The notes under the pieces are model-generated. The model was not told where the DNA came from, did no database searches, and worked only from the letters and a program-made list of their open reading frames with translations. The position numbers and the translations under genes are program-made. A DNA stretch of 64,000 bases from Metaphire vulgaris (lineage: Eukaryota > Annelida > Clitellata > Crassiclitellata > Megascolecidae), in the NCBI GenBank assembly GCA_018105865.1, contig CM030856.1, positions 4,672,220 through 4,736,219 of the forward strand. The letters run 5' to 3'. Each line of letters begins with the position of its first letter. The first letter of the stretch is position 1. Shown in pieces: positions 23,801-35,412 of this stretch.

Positions 23801-24237
23801 TACATGTACATATATTTTATTGCTTCGTTTGAATGCTTATTGTATTTGTACAGCCGAATAAATCGTACAAGTATTTGAGAGTCTACTGTAACCTGCGGTT
23901 TTCTGTCCGTCTAATTCTGGAATATCAGCGATCAAAGAGGACTGGGTTTAAGCTGCAGATGCGAAACGCTCCGTCAGATTAAACAATATAGGCCAATATA
24001 TTATGTCTTGAATCCCGCCTTTGCTTCCTTCCATCTGATCTACTATTATCAGTCTGAAATTACAAGCTAAATCGAGGAGAGTCTAAATAAATTCCTGGAT
24101 CACAGACAACGCGTAGACTAGTGCTCGAAGCGAGATCCTGCTGTTCCAAAGTGTATATTATGAATCGACTTCAACGATGCTGTTTACTTTCTCTCTGTTT
24201 CTATCTGCCTGACAGTCAGTCAGTCAGTCTGTCTGTC

Positions 24238-24342
24238 TCTTCTTCTTCTTCTTCTTCTTCTTCTTCTTCTTCTTCTTCTTCTTCTTCTTCTTCTTCTTCT
24301 TCTTCTTCTTCTTCTTCTTCTTCTTCTTCTTCTTCTTCTTCA
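24238..24342. repeat. (TTC)n microsatellite, about 34 units
   Basis: Long uninterrupted TTC tract; poly-Ser and poly-Lys frames are artefacts. Confidence 0.97.
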
Positions 24343-24432
24343 AGAAAGCGTCCTTGTTGAACTTCGGCTGAACAGAGAAAAACAGCCGTTTGAAATCCAG
24401 CTCAAGTGAATCGATGTTCTTGTTCTTTGTCA

Positions 24433-24915
24433 GAGGCCGTCCATATATGACGTCACGCGATTTTGACAGTCGTTTGACTCCCCCTCCCCTTTGTAGCACG
24501 TCGACCGTCACAAAAAGTCAGACCCTCAAATATGACGTCACAACGCGTTAACCCCGTCATCTTGTCATCTTTCCAATGTCAATATTATTGCTTCAATTCA
24601 GTTATTTCTTGAATGAAGCAGATATTGCAATGAATTCGTTTGAAAATATTCATTATAATTATTATTACAGTTGAAACGATATTCAGAAACTTTTTCAAAT
24701 TCTTTTTTAAACTGAAGTATAATAACTATAAGTGTAAACTACGTCCAACTTTGTAGTTTCCATAACATTGCGGTACTAATAACAATATTTAGTATTATGT
24801 GACGTCACATTTCTGGAACACCTCCCCTCTCCCCGTCGTCACACATCGTCACAAATGCTTGAATCCCTCCCCCTAAGTGCGTGCACTGCGTGGCGACATT
24901 TATGGACAGCCCCTA
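24433..24915. mobile_element. TIR element related to 13894-14926 (reversed)
   Basis: GGCCGTCCATATATGACGTC at left and CATTTATGGACAGCCCC at right. The inner passage with AACGCGTTAACCCCGTC is the reverse complement of 14810-14890. Confidence 0.7.
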
Positions 24916-24967
24916 CGTCGATCTCTTGCTTCCTTGCTGTTGAACAGCACGTGTCGGTCGAAAAGAC

Positions 24968-24979
24968 AGAGAGAAAGAG

Positions 24980-25037
<58 letters not shown>

Positions 25038-25096
25038 GTAGGTAGATGGATGGATGGATGGATGGATGGATAGATAGATAGATAGAGAGAGAGAGG
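24968..25096. repeat. (GATA)n/(GGAT)n microsatellite
   Basis: GATA units with a GATG block at 25045-25070. Confidence 0.95.
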
Positions 25097-25721
25097 CTTA
25101 TGCTGCGACTGAAATCTTCTTCTACAGTACGAAATGCAGACAATCTCTCTCTTATTAACGTAATCAGCTCCAACTGTGATTATCCTCAAAAGTCGCTAAG
25201 CCTGTACATAGGACTTACTTAGGCTTGCTTACGGTGGCATTTGCAGCTCATTCAATTCACTTGATGTCATCCTTTTTCTCCGTTCATTCGAATGACTTAA
25301 TTTTATCCAAACATATGCATATATATAATATTCCAATATATACATATGTATAAATTAATTACTTAATTTTGTCCAAACATATGCGTATATATATAAAATA
25401 TTCCAATATATACATATAAATTCACTAATTCATACGGGACAATAGTATATATATATATATATATATATATTAATTCACGTGATTATATAAAATAATTACA
25501 TGGTATTAATTCACAGGAAACTATAGTACAAGATGCAATAATGTAGACCTACTATTTCGTGTACAAGATGCAACAATGAATGAAGCAGATCTTAGGCTAA
25601 AACAGAAGAATGGTCAGCAGCCATCAAGAAAACTACATTTAGTAAGATTAGGCAAATTGTTTCGTGCCATGAGCCTATGACTAACTCATTCAAATAATGC
25701 ATACTATTGCTGACGTGGCCG

Positions 25722-25813
25722 GACAGGCCGGACAAATGTCCGCGGACAAAATGTCCGCGGACAAAATGTCAGCGGACAAAATGTCACGGTTTGGGGTTAG
25801 GGTTAGAGTTAGT
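25722..25813. repeat. Half foldback element, ACAAAATGTC arm, copy C
   Basis: One arm of four units ending ATGTCACGG, then GGGGTTAGGGTTAGAGTTAG. It matches the right half of copies A and B in reverse; the other arm is missing. Confidence 0.75.
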
Positions 25814-26030
25814 AAAAATCAACAATGGGACGGTAAAAATGATGGCGCTATAATAATTCCGCCTTGCCATATTAAATTGTGAAAGTGGAATCTGATTCGA
25901 AGCAGGGTGACATGTAGCGAACGCTGAAGCGCCTGTCAGCAAATGAATGTATTGAGATTCAGGCGATGGTCTTAACATTCCTTGCACAACGTCGACTTGT
26001 TTTCAAGGAACATTTACAGCTTCTTATAGG

Positions 26031-26222
26031 CCGGGGCGTAGCGACGGGTGGGGGGGTATATCGGTGTATATATACCCCCAAAATCAGTCTACCTTAAAGT
26101 TTTTAAAAGTGATTTGCATGTGGTTATATGTGGTTTATATGGTTTATGTGGGTTAGAGTTCAGATTTATACCCACCCTAAATATTTATACCCTCCAAAAT
26201 CAAATTCCTGGCTACGTCCCTG
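26031..26222. mobile_element. hAT-like MITE, CAGGGGCGTAGC family
   Basis: 192 bp, starts CCGGGGCGTAGCG and ends GGCTACGTCCCTG, duplications cttatagg/cttataag (7 of 8). Confidence 0.87.
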
Positions 26223-26704
26223 CTTATAAGCCGACATGAATAAAGCGTTGGATCAACTGCGATTCCAGTTTCCGAAAGTAGGCCTACAGCTCGTATCATG
26301 TCGACTGTACTCTTCCGTTTTCTGTCCGCAGTGCGTCCTCCTTTTTCGTTGATACCAATTAATGTCGTTGGCCCTGGAGATGGAATCATGGAATGTTCTT
26401 TCTGTCGTTTCTCAACTCTGGATTAATGTATACAAAGTATTCTGCACTAGCATTTCCTCATACAGTACCATTGATCTGTTTCGGTTCTGATTTCGGTTCC
26501 AAATATTTGATGCGTTCGTATTAATGGGAAATCAGCTGGTGATCAGTTTCTGAATCGAGTGCATCATTACGCCGGTCCCAGTCTGGCTAATGCGTCTGAC
26601 TGGTGGCTAATTCCGATGGCTTCAGCAATGCCATCAACTCAACCGAGTTTAGGCAGATGGCGAAATATTGATGGCAATGTTTACAAATCGAATATGTTTT
26701 ATGG

Positions 26705-26705
<1 letters not shown>

Positions 26706-26757
<52 letters not shown>
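26706..26757. repeat. (TA)n microsatellite
   Basis: About 26 TA units followed by a short GA tract. Confidence 0.95.
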
Positions 26758-26768
<11 letters not shown>

Positions 26769-27144
26769 CCGAGAGAGAGAGAGGCTCTGTCCCTGTCCTC
26801 GAGTTACCAGTATAATGAGTACATACTGTAGCGTTATTCTGTGATACCGTATTAGCAATTGATGTGCGTTGCGTAGAATGAAGAATAGCGACTCTTGACT
26901 CAAATTACTTGTATACAGCAGAGTTGTCCATGGGTTGGGTTGAGAAAACCGACCCATGGACAACTCTGCTGAATACGTTCGTAATCGTTTCCCCGTTCTC
27001 AGCCGCCGTTGGTTCAATCGCCAGATGGGGCATTTCTTACACTGGAAAGGCTAATTATCCATGGCGGTGATTTCTGGTCCCCAATTCCCCACCGGTCGTC
27101 AGAACAACAGTAGCCTAATGACAATGGAACCATACACATTAGGA

Positions 27145-27233
27145 CAGGAAGGAAGGAAGGAAGGAAGGAAGGAAGGAAGGAAGGAAGGAAGGAAGGAAGG
27201 AAGGAAGGAAGGAAGGAAGGAAGGAAGGAAGGA
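27145..27233. repeat. (GGAA)n microsatellite
   Basis: About 22 GGAA units. Followed at 27285-27330 by ATTGATTC units. Confidence 0.97.
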
Positions 27234-27533
27234 GCAAGAGTGAAGAAACTCGTCGAAAAAATGACAATTGCAGAGCGCATCACCAATTGATTCATTGATT
27301 GATTCACTGATTCCTTGATTGATTCATGCCAATGAATATATCAATGAATTGGACCATCGTCTTGGAAATTTTATATTACTGTGATTGATTAGAATTTGAA
27401 ACGCTCCGTTTCAAAGAAAAGTGAAAAATTGTGGATTGTTTAGAAGTGATTGGCATGTCAGACTCATCGATGTTCAAATGTTTAAATTGAAATAAAAACG
27501 TTGAAAAAGAAAAACTTGAAAATGCGATGCTAG

Positions 27534-27634
27534 GACAAAATGTCCGCGGACAAAATGTCATGGGGAGTGGGGACAAAATATCAGCGGACAAAATGTAACC
27601 CTAACTCTAACCTAACCCTAACCCGTGACATTCT
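27534..27634. repeat. Foldback element, ACAAAATGTC arms, copy D
   Basis: Starts GCTAGGACAAAATGTC; four left units (one broken by a GGGGAGTGGGG insert), core CTAACTCTAACCTAACCC, and a single right unit CGTGACATTCTGTCC. Confidence 0.78.
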
Positions 27635-28094
27635 GTCCATTAATTACGTCAACAAAATAGGGGAGGGGCTGAAATAGTTTTACAGGTGTTGACAGGGGAG
27701 GAGTCAAGAGAAGTTAATGTCAACAATTTCATTTTTTACAAATTATAAAAAATAGAAAATTTCGTGGAATACTATTTATTACAACAAAAAACCGACAAGC
27801 ACAGAAGGTCACCACCACCACCACACCACCACCACCACCACCACCACCACCACCACCACCACACCACCACCACCACCACCACCACCACATTATGACACTC
27901 GATGAAAAAAAAGAGAAAAATGTCATCATCGCAAAAATAATGACCTAAACTTTTAAAGGGGACCCGTCACTTATCTTAGTGGGGGTCAAAAGTTTTTGAC
28001 ATAATTATAGGGGTCACTGAAATTTGACAGTTGTTGACAAGCGCTTTTGATTTTGAACTTTATTCATGTGTACTGCGCTATAGAAGTTGGCATC

Positions 28095-28145
<51 letters not shown>

Positions 28146-28240
28146 TATAATAAAAATAATAATAATAATAATAAGGGCAGGAGGGAGTAAAAAATTGCCC
28201 AAAATTGTTGACGTAATTAATGGGCAGTCCCTTCTAGGGC
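27635..28240. mobile_element. TIR element with TTGACGTAATTAATGG ends
   Basis: CCATTAATTACGTCAACAA at left faces TTGTTGACGTAATTAATGG at right. Interior has an (ACC)n tract (27810-27888) and an (AAT)n tract. A decayed piece of the family is at 280-355. Superfamily not assigned. Confidence 0.65.
28062..28173. repeat. LINE-type 3' tail and (AAT)n microsatellite
   Basis: ACTGCGCTATAGAAGTTGG is directly followed by about 25 AAT units, the arrangement expected of a CR1/L2-like tail. Confidence 0.7.
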
Positions 28241-28850
28241 CTATGATGAATTTATATTTTTTTAATAATAGGAAGCACTAATTTTGAAAAACAATTTTTA
28301 TTACCGAGAAACACCTCTAGTCTAGCGCATTCCTAACTGGTGAGGAGTGAGGAGACATTGTCTACGGGCCAGAGAATAAACCGTTGTGTGGTCTCATAAT
28401 TATTTTTATTATTGATGACTGAAAAGTCGTATTCGGTTGACCAGTAGATGGATTGCCTTCCGGCGTTTCCACCAACGCAGTAACCGATAGACTGACATGA
28501 AATCTTGCGTACAGTATAAGCCAATCTAACCCTCCCCCCAGTCTTCGCACTCTTTCAAATCTTTCTTTCAAACTCTTTCTAATAAGATGTTGACAGACTT
28601 CACTGACAGTGGCACGCAGAGAGTGGTGGGCGCCCGAGGCCGAGTCGATAAAAAGGTCACCGAGTCAATTTTAGCGACCCTCCCCCCCTCCCCATCGGGT
28701 CGGCGTCCGACCAGGGGCCACCTCCATCGCCCCCTCTGTGCACGCTATTGCTAACTAACCTGATGTTTACGTTTGCAAAATATCCAACATCTTAGAAAAA
28801 CAGCGGAAATTATAATTCATCAAAACCATCAGTGACTATAGACATTAGAC

Positions 28851-29173
28851 CAGTGGCGTAGCCAAGGGGGGGGGTTAAAACACCCCTTGGGCGCCAGCGA
28901 AATTTTTTAACAATGTGTATGTGTTTCCATGCATTTTAATTTTCGGACTCGGTTTTGAGGGTCAAACCCCCCTCTTGGGGCTGCTGACCAAAATTTTTCA
29001 AGCGCCATAGGCGTGACTACATTTTTTGCTTGTCAGCATCTGAGAGGAAAAATTTTTGAAGGAAAGTCAAAGGATAGATACATTGACTTTTTTCTTGTCG
29101 AGATTTTTCGAAAGTTGGTTACGGTCAAAAGTGAAAACCAAACCCCCTTTCCGAAATCCTGGCTACGCCACTG
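28851..29173. mobile_element. hAT-like MITE, CAGTGGCGTAGCC family
   Basis: 323 bp, right end GGCTACGCCACTG, duplications cattagac/cataagac (7 of 8). Shared TTTTTTGCTTGTCAGC motif at 29022-29037 and a variant at 29087. Confidence 0.88.
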
Positions 29174-29706
29174 CATAAGACAATTTTATACAATTGTACA
29201 TACTGTACATATGTAGGGTATGTACTGTAGGCTATATATGTTGTATATGCATACTGTATATTATGGGTTGAAGTCTTTGATGATACATGAAGACTTAAGT
29301 AAAGAATTTATGAACCCTGTGTCTTAAATTTCAGCTGAGGCGTTTATGATGCTTTTAGAATGGAAGTCAATTCAGGACTGAGACAGACTGGCACTTTGTC
29401 AGCAAATTCATTTTTCACGGTCAAATGAATTAGGTCTATCTGAGAGTCAACAACAGTACACGTCATCTCTACATTCAGGTAACATCGGAGAAAAAGAGAA
29501 CGGACGAAGCAAGAGAACTGAATATTAAGACCATCCGTAAACAAAACGGTCATCATTTGCCTGTTATTAGCATCCAGGAGACGAAATAAGAAGAAAACTT
29601 GAGTACAAAACGCGCGTTCTAAGCGCAGATTAGCTTTATAAATGCTAGAGTTAAACCAAAATCAATAAATGCTCTGAATTAGAATAGCATTGGATACGGT
29701 TTCACA

Positions 29707-30897
29707 ATGGCTGACAACGTGGACGACGACGATGACGACGACGTCAACGACGGCGATTATCCTCAAGTATGCAACGAAACTGCTGGCGAGTACCAATCGA
29801 CCAATAACTGCGTGAGCGTGCACTATTTGACCATCAGGAACAAGTACACGGTGGTCATAAAGGGCTATGTCATGCCCATACTTGTACTGATCACGGTCAT
29901 CACCAACAGCCTCATCTGCGTCGTTCTGTTGCGAAAGAACATGCGAAGTCCGACGAACACGATACTCGTAGCGATGGCCGTTTCGGACATGTTGACCGGC
30001 GCCTGGACACTGCCCTGTTACGTCTACTTCTACACGATGGGGGCCCACAAGGAGTACGTTCCCTACTCGTGGTGTCTGGTCTACTTCTGGTTGATCGACT
30101 ACCTGCCGACCGTATTCCATACAGCGTCCGTGTGGCTGACCGTCGCTCTGGCTGCCCAGAGGTACATATTCGTGTGTCACAACATTCGCACGAAGCACCT
30201 GTTCACCGTCGGTAACATGGTGAAGGTGGTGGCGGTCATCTACCTGGTGGCGTTCGCATACCAGTCGCCGCGATGCGTCGAATACAACTACGGAAAAGTG
30301 AAGTATTATTCGAACGTGGATCCGGAGAAGACGATAATCGGATGTCATTTCGACTTCCGGTCGTTCGTCGCCAACCACCAGGCTCTCTACTTCAGCATCT
30401 ACTTCTGGTTTCGCGTCATCTTCATCCACGTGGCGCCGTGCGCCGGACTGGCGCTGCTGAACGCGCTGCTCGGCCAGGCGATGCACCAGGCGAACGTCCG
30501 GATGGCGCAGCTGCTGAGACAGAACCGTCGATCGGAGTGTCGCAGGATGGAGGAGACGAATTCGACGACGATGATGCTCGTCGTCGTCGTCGCAGTGACG
30601 TTTGCGGCCGAGTTTCCCATCGCAATCTACTTCATAGTGAATTTCTTCGAAAACACCCTGAACGAGGAGTTGATGACTTACGACACTAGGGACGCTCTCG
30701 AGCTGATCACGAACACCGTCCTGCTGTTCAGCTATCCGTTCAACTTCTTCATCTACTGCGTCATGAGTCGACAGTTTCGCGAAACGTTCAAGGCGCTATG
30801 CAACGAAGAGGTCGGACGGGCATTCAGTTCAAAGCAGCAGTCTGTATTCGAGTCTTATCATGCGGAAAGCGGAAACAAGGAAGCTGCACAAGTGTAG
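29707..30897 (+). CDS. Class A GPCR, sex-peptide/myoinhibitory-peptide receptor-like
   Basis: Intact 396-codon single-exon gene for a seven-helix plasma-membrane receptor. Visible hallmarks: N67 in helix 1 (NSLICVVLL), the loop RSPTNTILVAMAVSD with D94 in helix 2, C123 and C213 placed for the extracellular disulfide, QRY at 151-153 in place of DRY, P244 in helix 5, a TTMMLVVVV stretch then EFP (P304) in helix 6, and PFNFFIY at 344-350 in place of NPxxY. The RSPTNT loop, QRY and TTMMLVVV pattern are what I know from the sex-peptide receptor/DMSR group, which responds to myoinhibitory or FMRFamide-like peptides; the ligand here is inferred only. The N terminus has seven aspartates in a row (6-12), no signal peptide, and a glycosylation site at N23. 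Start chosen because an in-frame TAG lies 27 bases upstream (29680-29682) and the context has A at -3 and G at +4. The coding region is clearly richer in G+C than its flanks. No introns, frameshifts or missing core residues. Other peptide receptors are less likely. Confidence 0.9.
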   Translation: MADNVDDDDDDDVNDGDYPQVCNETAGEYQSTNNCVSVHYLTIRNKYTVVIKGYVMPILVLITVITNSLICVVLLRKNMRSPTNTILVAMAVSDMLTGAWTLPCYVYFYTMGAHKEYVPYSWCLVYFWLIDYLPTVFHTASVWLTVALAAQRYIFVCHNIRTKHLFTVGNMVKVVAVIYLVAFAYQSPRCVEYNYGKVKYYSNVDPEKTIIGCHFDFRSFVANHQALYFSIYFWFRVIFIHVAPCAGLALLNALLGQAMHQANVRMAQLLRQNRRSECRRMEETNSTTMMLVVVVAVTFAAEFPIAIYFIVNFFENTLNEELMTYDTRDALELITNTVLLFSYPFNFFIYCVMSRQFRETFKALCNEEVGRAFSSKQQSVFESYHAESGNKEAAQV

Positions 30898-32160
30898 TGT
30901 AATTTAGCCAAACCTTTGGATCATCATTAGGAGCCTATTGCACTGGCGTATTATTGTCATTGTTATTATTATTGTTGCTACTTATTTATCATCATCATTA
31001 TTATTATCCATCTTTTAACGGCTAGCCCTACCTCCGACTACATACACGTCGCGATTTTATTATTGGGGGCTGGCTACCCCTGGAAAACGCCTATATCAGT
31101 GTAGCGAGCCGAGCCTATGGCCCCCAGGGGTCCTTACACTCAGAATGGCACTTTGCCATTCCGTCACATGGGGTCTTTTATCTTAAGGTGCGTGTCCGTT
31201 CGTCCTAACTTTTGACTAGGAAGTGTCCGTAGTCGAGGGCTCTAATCCCGCTTCTTAAGATGCTCCGAGCTCACGTCCCTCACTTTTAGTGCTTACTTTC
31301 AAGCCCTCCGGTGCTCCAGGGTTCTATGTCCTAATGACATAGAACCCAGTCCATCCGGGCCTCTTAATCTCGGGCCTTCCGGGGTTCTCAATCTCAACTT
31401 ACACAGCCCTACATGGCCTTAAATCTTTGGGCTCTCGCCTCCGCCTGCCCTACCTCCGACTACATACACGTCGCGATTTTATTATTGGGGGCTGGCTACC
31501 CCTGGAAACCGCACAAATTCTTTGTAGCGGTGCTCAGGCTCTTCCTTTAGGCTAGGCGCACTCACCTATCAACTCAGCAGTTCGAGTAAGAACTCAGTCC
31601 ACCGGCCCTTTCACTGTCCCATACCCCTTATTTAAGTGGTTTTAAACACGCCTAAAAGAGGTTTACTAAACTACCTATCCCTGCTCGCTAAAATCTTTTT
31701 ATCGTAAAGCGCCACCTACTGAATACTCTAGACTTAGACTCAAAGGACTTTTAGCTATTTATTATTGACTTATTATTTATAACAAGGCCGCATATTTAAT
31801 TATTATTAATTATTATCTTATTAGTTATAATTTTCATAATTTCGCCACATCAGCATCACTACTTAGCGCCGCCAACATGCCAAAGTACAGTCAAGCTTTA
31901 AACATTTAGCGTGATCGTATTAATTTTTCTACTCCAAGTCAGTGTCACGGGAAGGCAGGGCATAGGCTACAAAATCTTCGATACCAAATTGAATTGTATT
32001 TTAGCGTATTTGTTTTGCGTATAGAACTGACTCTACAGTGTACACGGATGAAATGGTGTTCAGAATTTCTCGAATTGTACATGCTGTACAATGTACATGT
32101 GTTAAGGTGGCAGTCAAAAAGTTGATTCTTTCAAAACAAGAAAACATCGCTTATCTTAGC
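30898..32160. other. Receptor downstream flank with a 58-bp direct repeat
   Basis: No gene. The identical passage from CCCTACCTCCGACTACATAC to GGCTGGCTACCCCTGG occurs at 31026-31083 and 31448-31505. The 420 bp between are GC-richer than the surroundings and contain an inverted TTCTATGTC...GACATAGAA. Short LTR, tandem unit or unknown element cannot be told apart. Confidence 0.6.
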
Positions 32161-32164
32161 GCAT

Positions 32165-32201
32165 TTGCTGCACTGCGAACTTGCGCTTTATAAATGTTCG
32201 C

Positions 32202-32300
<99 letters not shown>

Positions 32301-32301
32301 C
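32165..32301. repeat. LINE-type 3' tail and (AAT)n microsatellite, about 33 units
   Basis: TTGCGCTTTATAAATGTTCGC leads straight into the AAT tract (32203-32301). Asn- and Ile-only frames over it are artefacts. Confidence 0.85.
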
Positions 32302-32615
32302 TACTGCATGAACGACCCACGTTGCTTGCATTCACCAGGTGGCTGCTGTGTAAACCGTCGTTCGCATATTAATAGCTTCCGAAGTAATTTTCATTACGAT
32401 CTTACAGAAATGAAAAAGCTGCAACATTTCCAACGAAAGAATCCCCTCTTTCCACACCCAAGCACCGGAATTTAGCGTTCGCTATCTAGTCGACCTACCT
32501 CTAATGAATTTGCTTAGACAATTTACTCTTTGGGGTCGTCCATAAAGTACGTCGCGCCATTTTTCTGACAGTGAAGTCTGCGTGTGAAATTGCTCATCAT
32601 CTGACTCGTCGTGTT

Positions 32616-32832
32616 CAGAGGCGGATCTAGGGGGTAGGGGGGTACACATGTCCCCGGGCGCCGAGGTGAGGGGGCGCCAAAATCGGATATTTGGGTAAGT
32701 GAAATGCACAATAAAGAAGAAGAAACACGCGTGACGACCTTTTTTGCTTGTCAGGCAAATGTCCGCTATGTTAGGGGCGCCAACGTACCTACACTTTGTC
32801 CCCGGGCGCCGAATACCATAGATCCGCCTCTG
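32616..32832. mobile_element. hAT-like MITE, CAGAGGCGGATCTAG termini
   Basis: 217 bp between perfect duplications gtcgtgtt. Right end ATAGATCCGCCTCTG. Shared motif GACCTTTTTTGCTTGTCAG at 32736-32754. Confidence 0.93.
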
Positions 32833-32891
32833 GTCGTGTTGCAATGCTGCCCAATAGAGGTCATACGCAACACTCATGTAGATCTTCCCAT

Positions 32892-33118
32892 CAGTGGCGT
32901 AACCAGGATTACGTCGACATTTTCAGATGATAACAAGTCTTGAGCAAAAACGTCGTCGTCTCAAGTTCCGGCGCTTTGAACTTCTATCGTTCATTCTCGT
33001 ACTACCTACCCGACCCCACTCCGAACTACCCAACGGTTTCGCTCAAATTTCACCACCGGTTTCAGACCGAATAGGCAGGACGGACCTGTCCTTCTGAGCC
33101 CCTGTGGCTACGCCAATG
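32892..33118. mobile_element. hAT-like MITE, CAGTGGCGTAACC variant
   Basis: Ends CAGTGGCGTAACCAGG and GGCTACGCCAATG; internal match to 13457-13857 and 38569-39007. No clear duplication. Confidence 0.65.
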
Positions 33119-33507
33119 TTTTCTAGGCCAGTTTTCCGGGCCAGTTTGAATTTTTAGGCCTCTTCTAGCCTTCCCAAAAATTTAAATTTTGACAAGCAAA
33201 AGATAATAATCACCAATTTGGAGGATCGCAGGGTACCTTTCTAGCCTTTCAAAATCCCAAAATTGTAGACAAGCAAAAATAGGTCATCAACAAATTTTGA
33301 GGCCCTCCTAGTAGTAGCTATCTAGCTTTCTTGCTCTCCCAAAATTCTGGACAATGAAAAAAGGAGGCCCCCAACAGATGGAGGCCCGGGCCAAATGGCC
33401 CTCCTGGCCCCCCTCTGAATGGGTCTGGCAAAGACTGAAGCAGCATTAGATATTATTATAACAGGGCTCAGAGGTCCGCCGAAGACACTGCATGTATTGT
33501 TGATGTG

Positions 33508-33768
33508 CAGGTCCGGACTGGCTTGGTTTGGCCCAATGGGAAATTAGAAAATGTGGCCCACAAAATATGTAAATTTCGACAACCTCAAATTGAGAAGCAG
33601 CGAACCTGCCGTGCTCTGCGTCATAACTCTACGGCCAAGTGAGTGGGCCAAGTTGGCCAACCAATTATAAGAATACAAGTGTCTCAGTGAGATGACCAAC
33701 TGCCAACTTTTCTTTGGTTGACCCACTTACTTTCGCCTGTAACCCAGTACTGGGCCAGTCCGGCCCTG
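33508..33768. mobile_element. hAT-like MITE, CAGGTCCGGACTGG termini
   Basis: 261 bp between perfect duplications ttgatgtg. Right end CCAGTCCGGCCCTG. Confidence 0.92.
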
Positions 33769-34159
33769 TTGATGTGTTGCATGTTGCCCTTTAAGCCGTT
33801 TAACATCTTGACAAGTCTGACAAACAGAAAAAGTCCATGGGAACATTTTAACGCTAATTTTGTGTAAAAAAATTTGAATTATTTCGAGGACATTGTAAAC
33901 GTTTCACAAACTTTCTAAACAAATATCTAATGACCGTGACTGCTCTGCCCATGCAGAGGCCCGGAATTTCTCTCGACAGGTCTTAAGCTTCCCATACCTA
34001 CTCAATGAGTCAAAATCAGAGCTTTCATAGTGACGAAGAGTTCCGGTTTCAAGTAAAGCAGATGGACTGTCACCAATCGTCTTCATTACGTTAATTAAAA
34101 GCGTCGCACGATTCAACATCAGCGGTCCAGCATCCATACAGTCAGCATTGGATGCAGGC

Positions 34160-34582
34160 CAATGTTCTATCCAGACTCCAGGCCTTTGGGGGTGGAGAGC
34201 AGGGTTTAAATTGAGCCGGATCTTGCCGGATCTCCGATCCGGGACGTCTGGCATCAGATCCGGAACGTGCTTTTTATTTGTTGTGATCTTTTATTGCTTA
34301 TTTTAGCACTTTGCATGCACGGGAAAGAAAAGAAAACGTGAACTGTATAGCCTACACGAAATGTTCGTTTAAAATGAATAAAAAAAGTTGTGAAGAACAC
34401 TTCTGAAAAAGTAATTTAACCACTGTGGGGGGAGGAAATTGACTTGGCTGGAGGGACAGAAACACACAAGGCAATTAAATACCTAAGGCATGGTTGAGAA
34501 ACACAGTTCAATGGAAAAAAGCGTCAGTGCTGGGATTTCTTTGGGGAATTTTCCCATGCTATCAGACTTGTACAAAACACTG
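34160..34582. mobile_element. hAT-like element, GTTCTATCCAGACTCCAG termini
   Basis: 423 bp between perfect duplications atgcaggc. Left CAATGTTCTATCCAGAC, right GTACAAAACACTG; same family as 2594-2789 but longer. Confidence 0.88.
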
Positions 34583-35269
34583 ATGCAGGCGACAGACCTG
34601 GAAAAACGTGCCCAGAGAAAACGAGCGAGTCACGTCTTTGCAGGGGCGTTTGAAATGGCCAAAAGGTCTCCCAGAACAGGGTGCGATTTGTGACCTGGAG
34701 CAGTGGGGGGAATATGTCGAGCTTGGTGGGGATGTAGTTGTTGGAAACTGTAGCAGTGGGGGGATGTAGTGGTGGGGGATGTAGCAGTAGGGGGGATGCA
34801 GTTGGGCAGTGGGTGGGGGAAGATTCCCCCTCCTCCCCCGCAAATCGCGCCCTGTCCCCGAACGCCGCACAAATAAAAAACTACTGCATAACATAAAACT
34901 GGCCCCGATGAACGCAATTCAGTGACTTCACTCTCGGCAGAAATGACCCGACACATCAAATATTCACAGGATGATCAGTCGACTTGATTCCGTTCTCCAT
35001 CGACAATTCATGCACCCGTCCAGACTCGTCGCGAGAAATTCTGGGCCTTGGGCAGAGCAGTCACGGCGGGTCCCTAAAAAGTTTGTAAGTTTAGTTTTTT
35101 TGAAAGTTTTTATACAGAACAAGTTTGGAAAAGTGGCGATGATCTTTCTTTTTTGCTTGTCAGACTTTTCAGGGCGTTAAAAGAACAAACAATGCCTTCG
35201 ACGCTCCATCCACTGCCTCCAGCGTGTTCATAATAATAAATAGTATTGTATGAGATAACATCTTGCGGA

Positions 35270-35412
35270 CCGCCCGAGGGTAACGCGTTGTGACGTCATA
35301 TTTGAGGGGGGTCTGACTTTTTGTGACGAAGGGGGGGGTGACGACTTGTAGAGCGCATTTGGTAAAAAACTGCCAAAATCGCGTGACTTCATTATATGAA
35401 TGGCCTCTTACA
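35270..35412. mobile_element. Right-end fragment of the TIR element family at 13894
   Basis: GTAACGCGTTGTGACGTC, GGTCTGACTTTTTGTGACG and AACTGCCAAAATCGCGTG match 14810-14926. Confidence 0.65.

Noticed and set aside
29662..30486. 274-codon minus-strand frame opposite the receptor
   Set aside because: It lies wholly over the receptor coding strand, is rich in Val/His/Arg/Asp from the reversed codons, and has no domain; a shadow of the real gene.
33904..34254. 116-codon minus-strand frame beside a hAT-like element
   Set aside because: One end lies in the 423-bp hAT-like element and the other in a repeat (GAGAAATTCCGGGCC) also present at 35029; the middle has no domain and its phase does not fit the adhesion gene.
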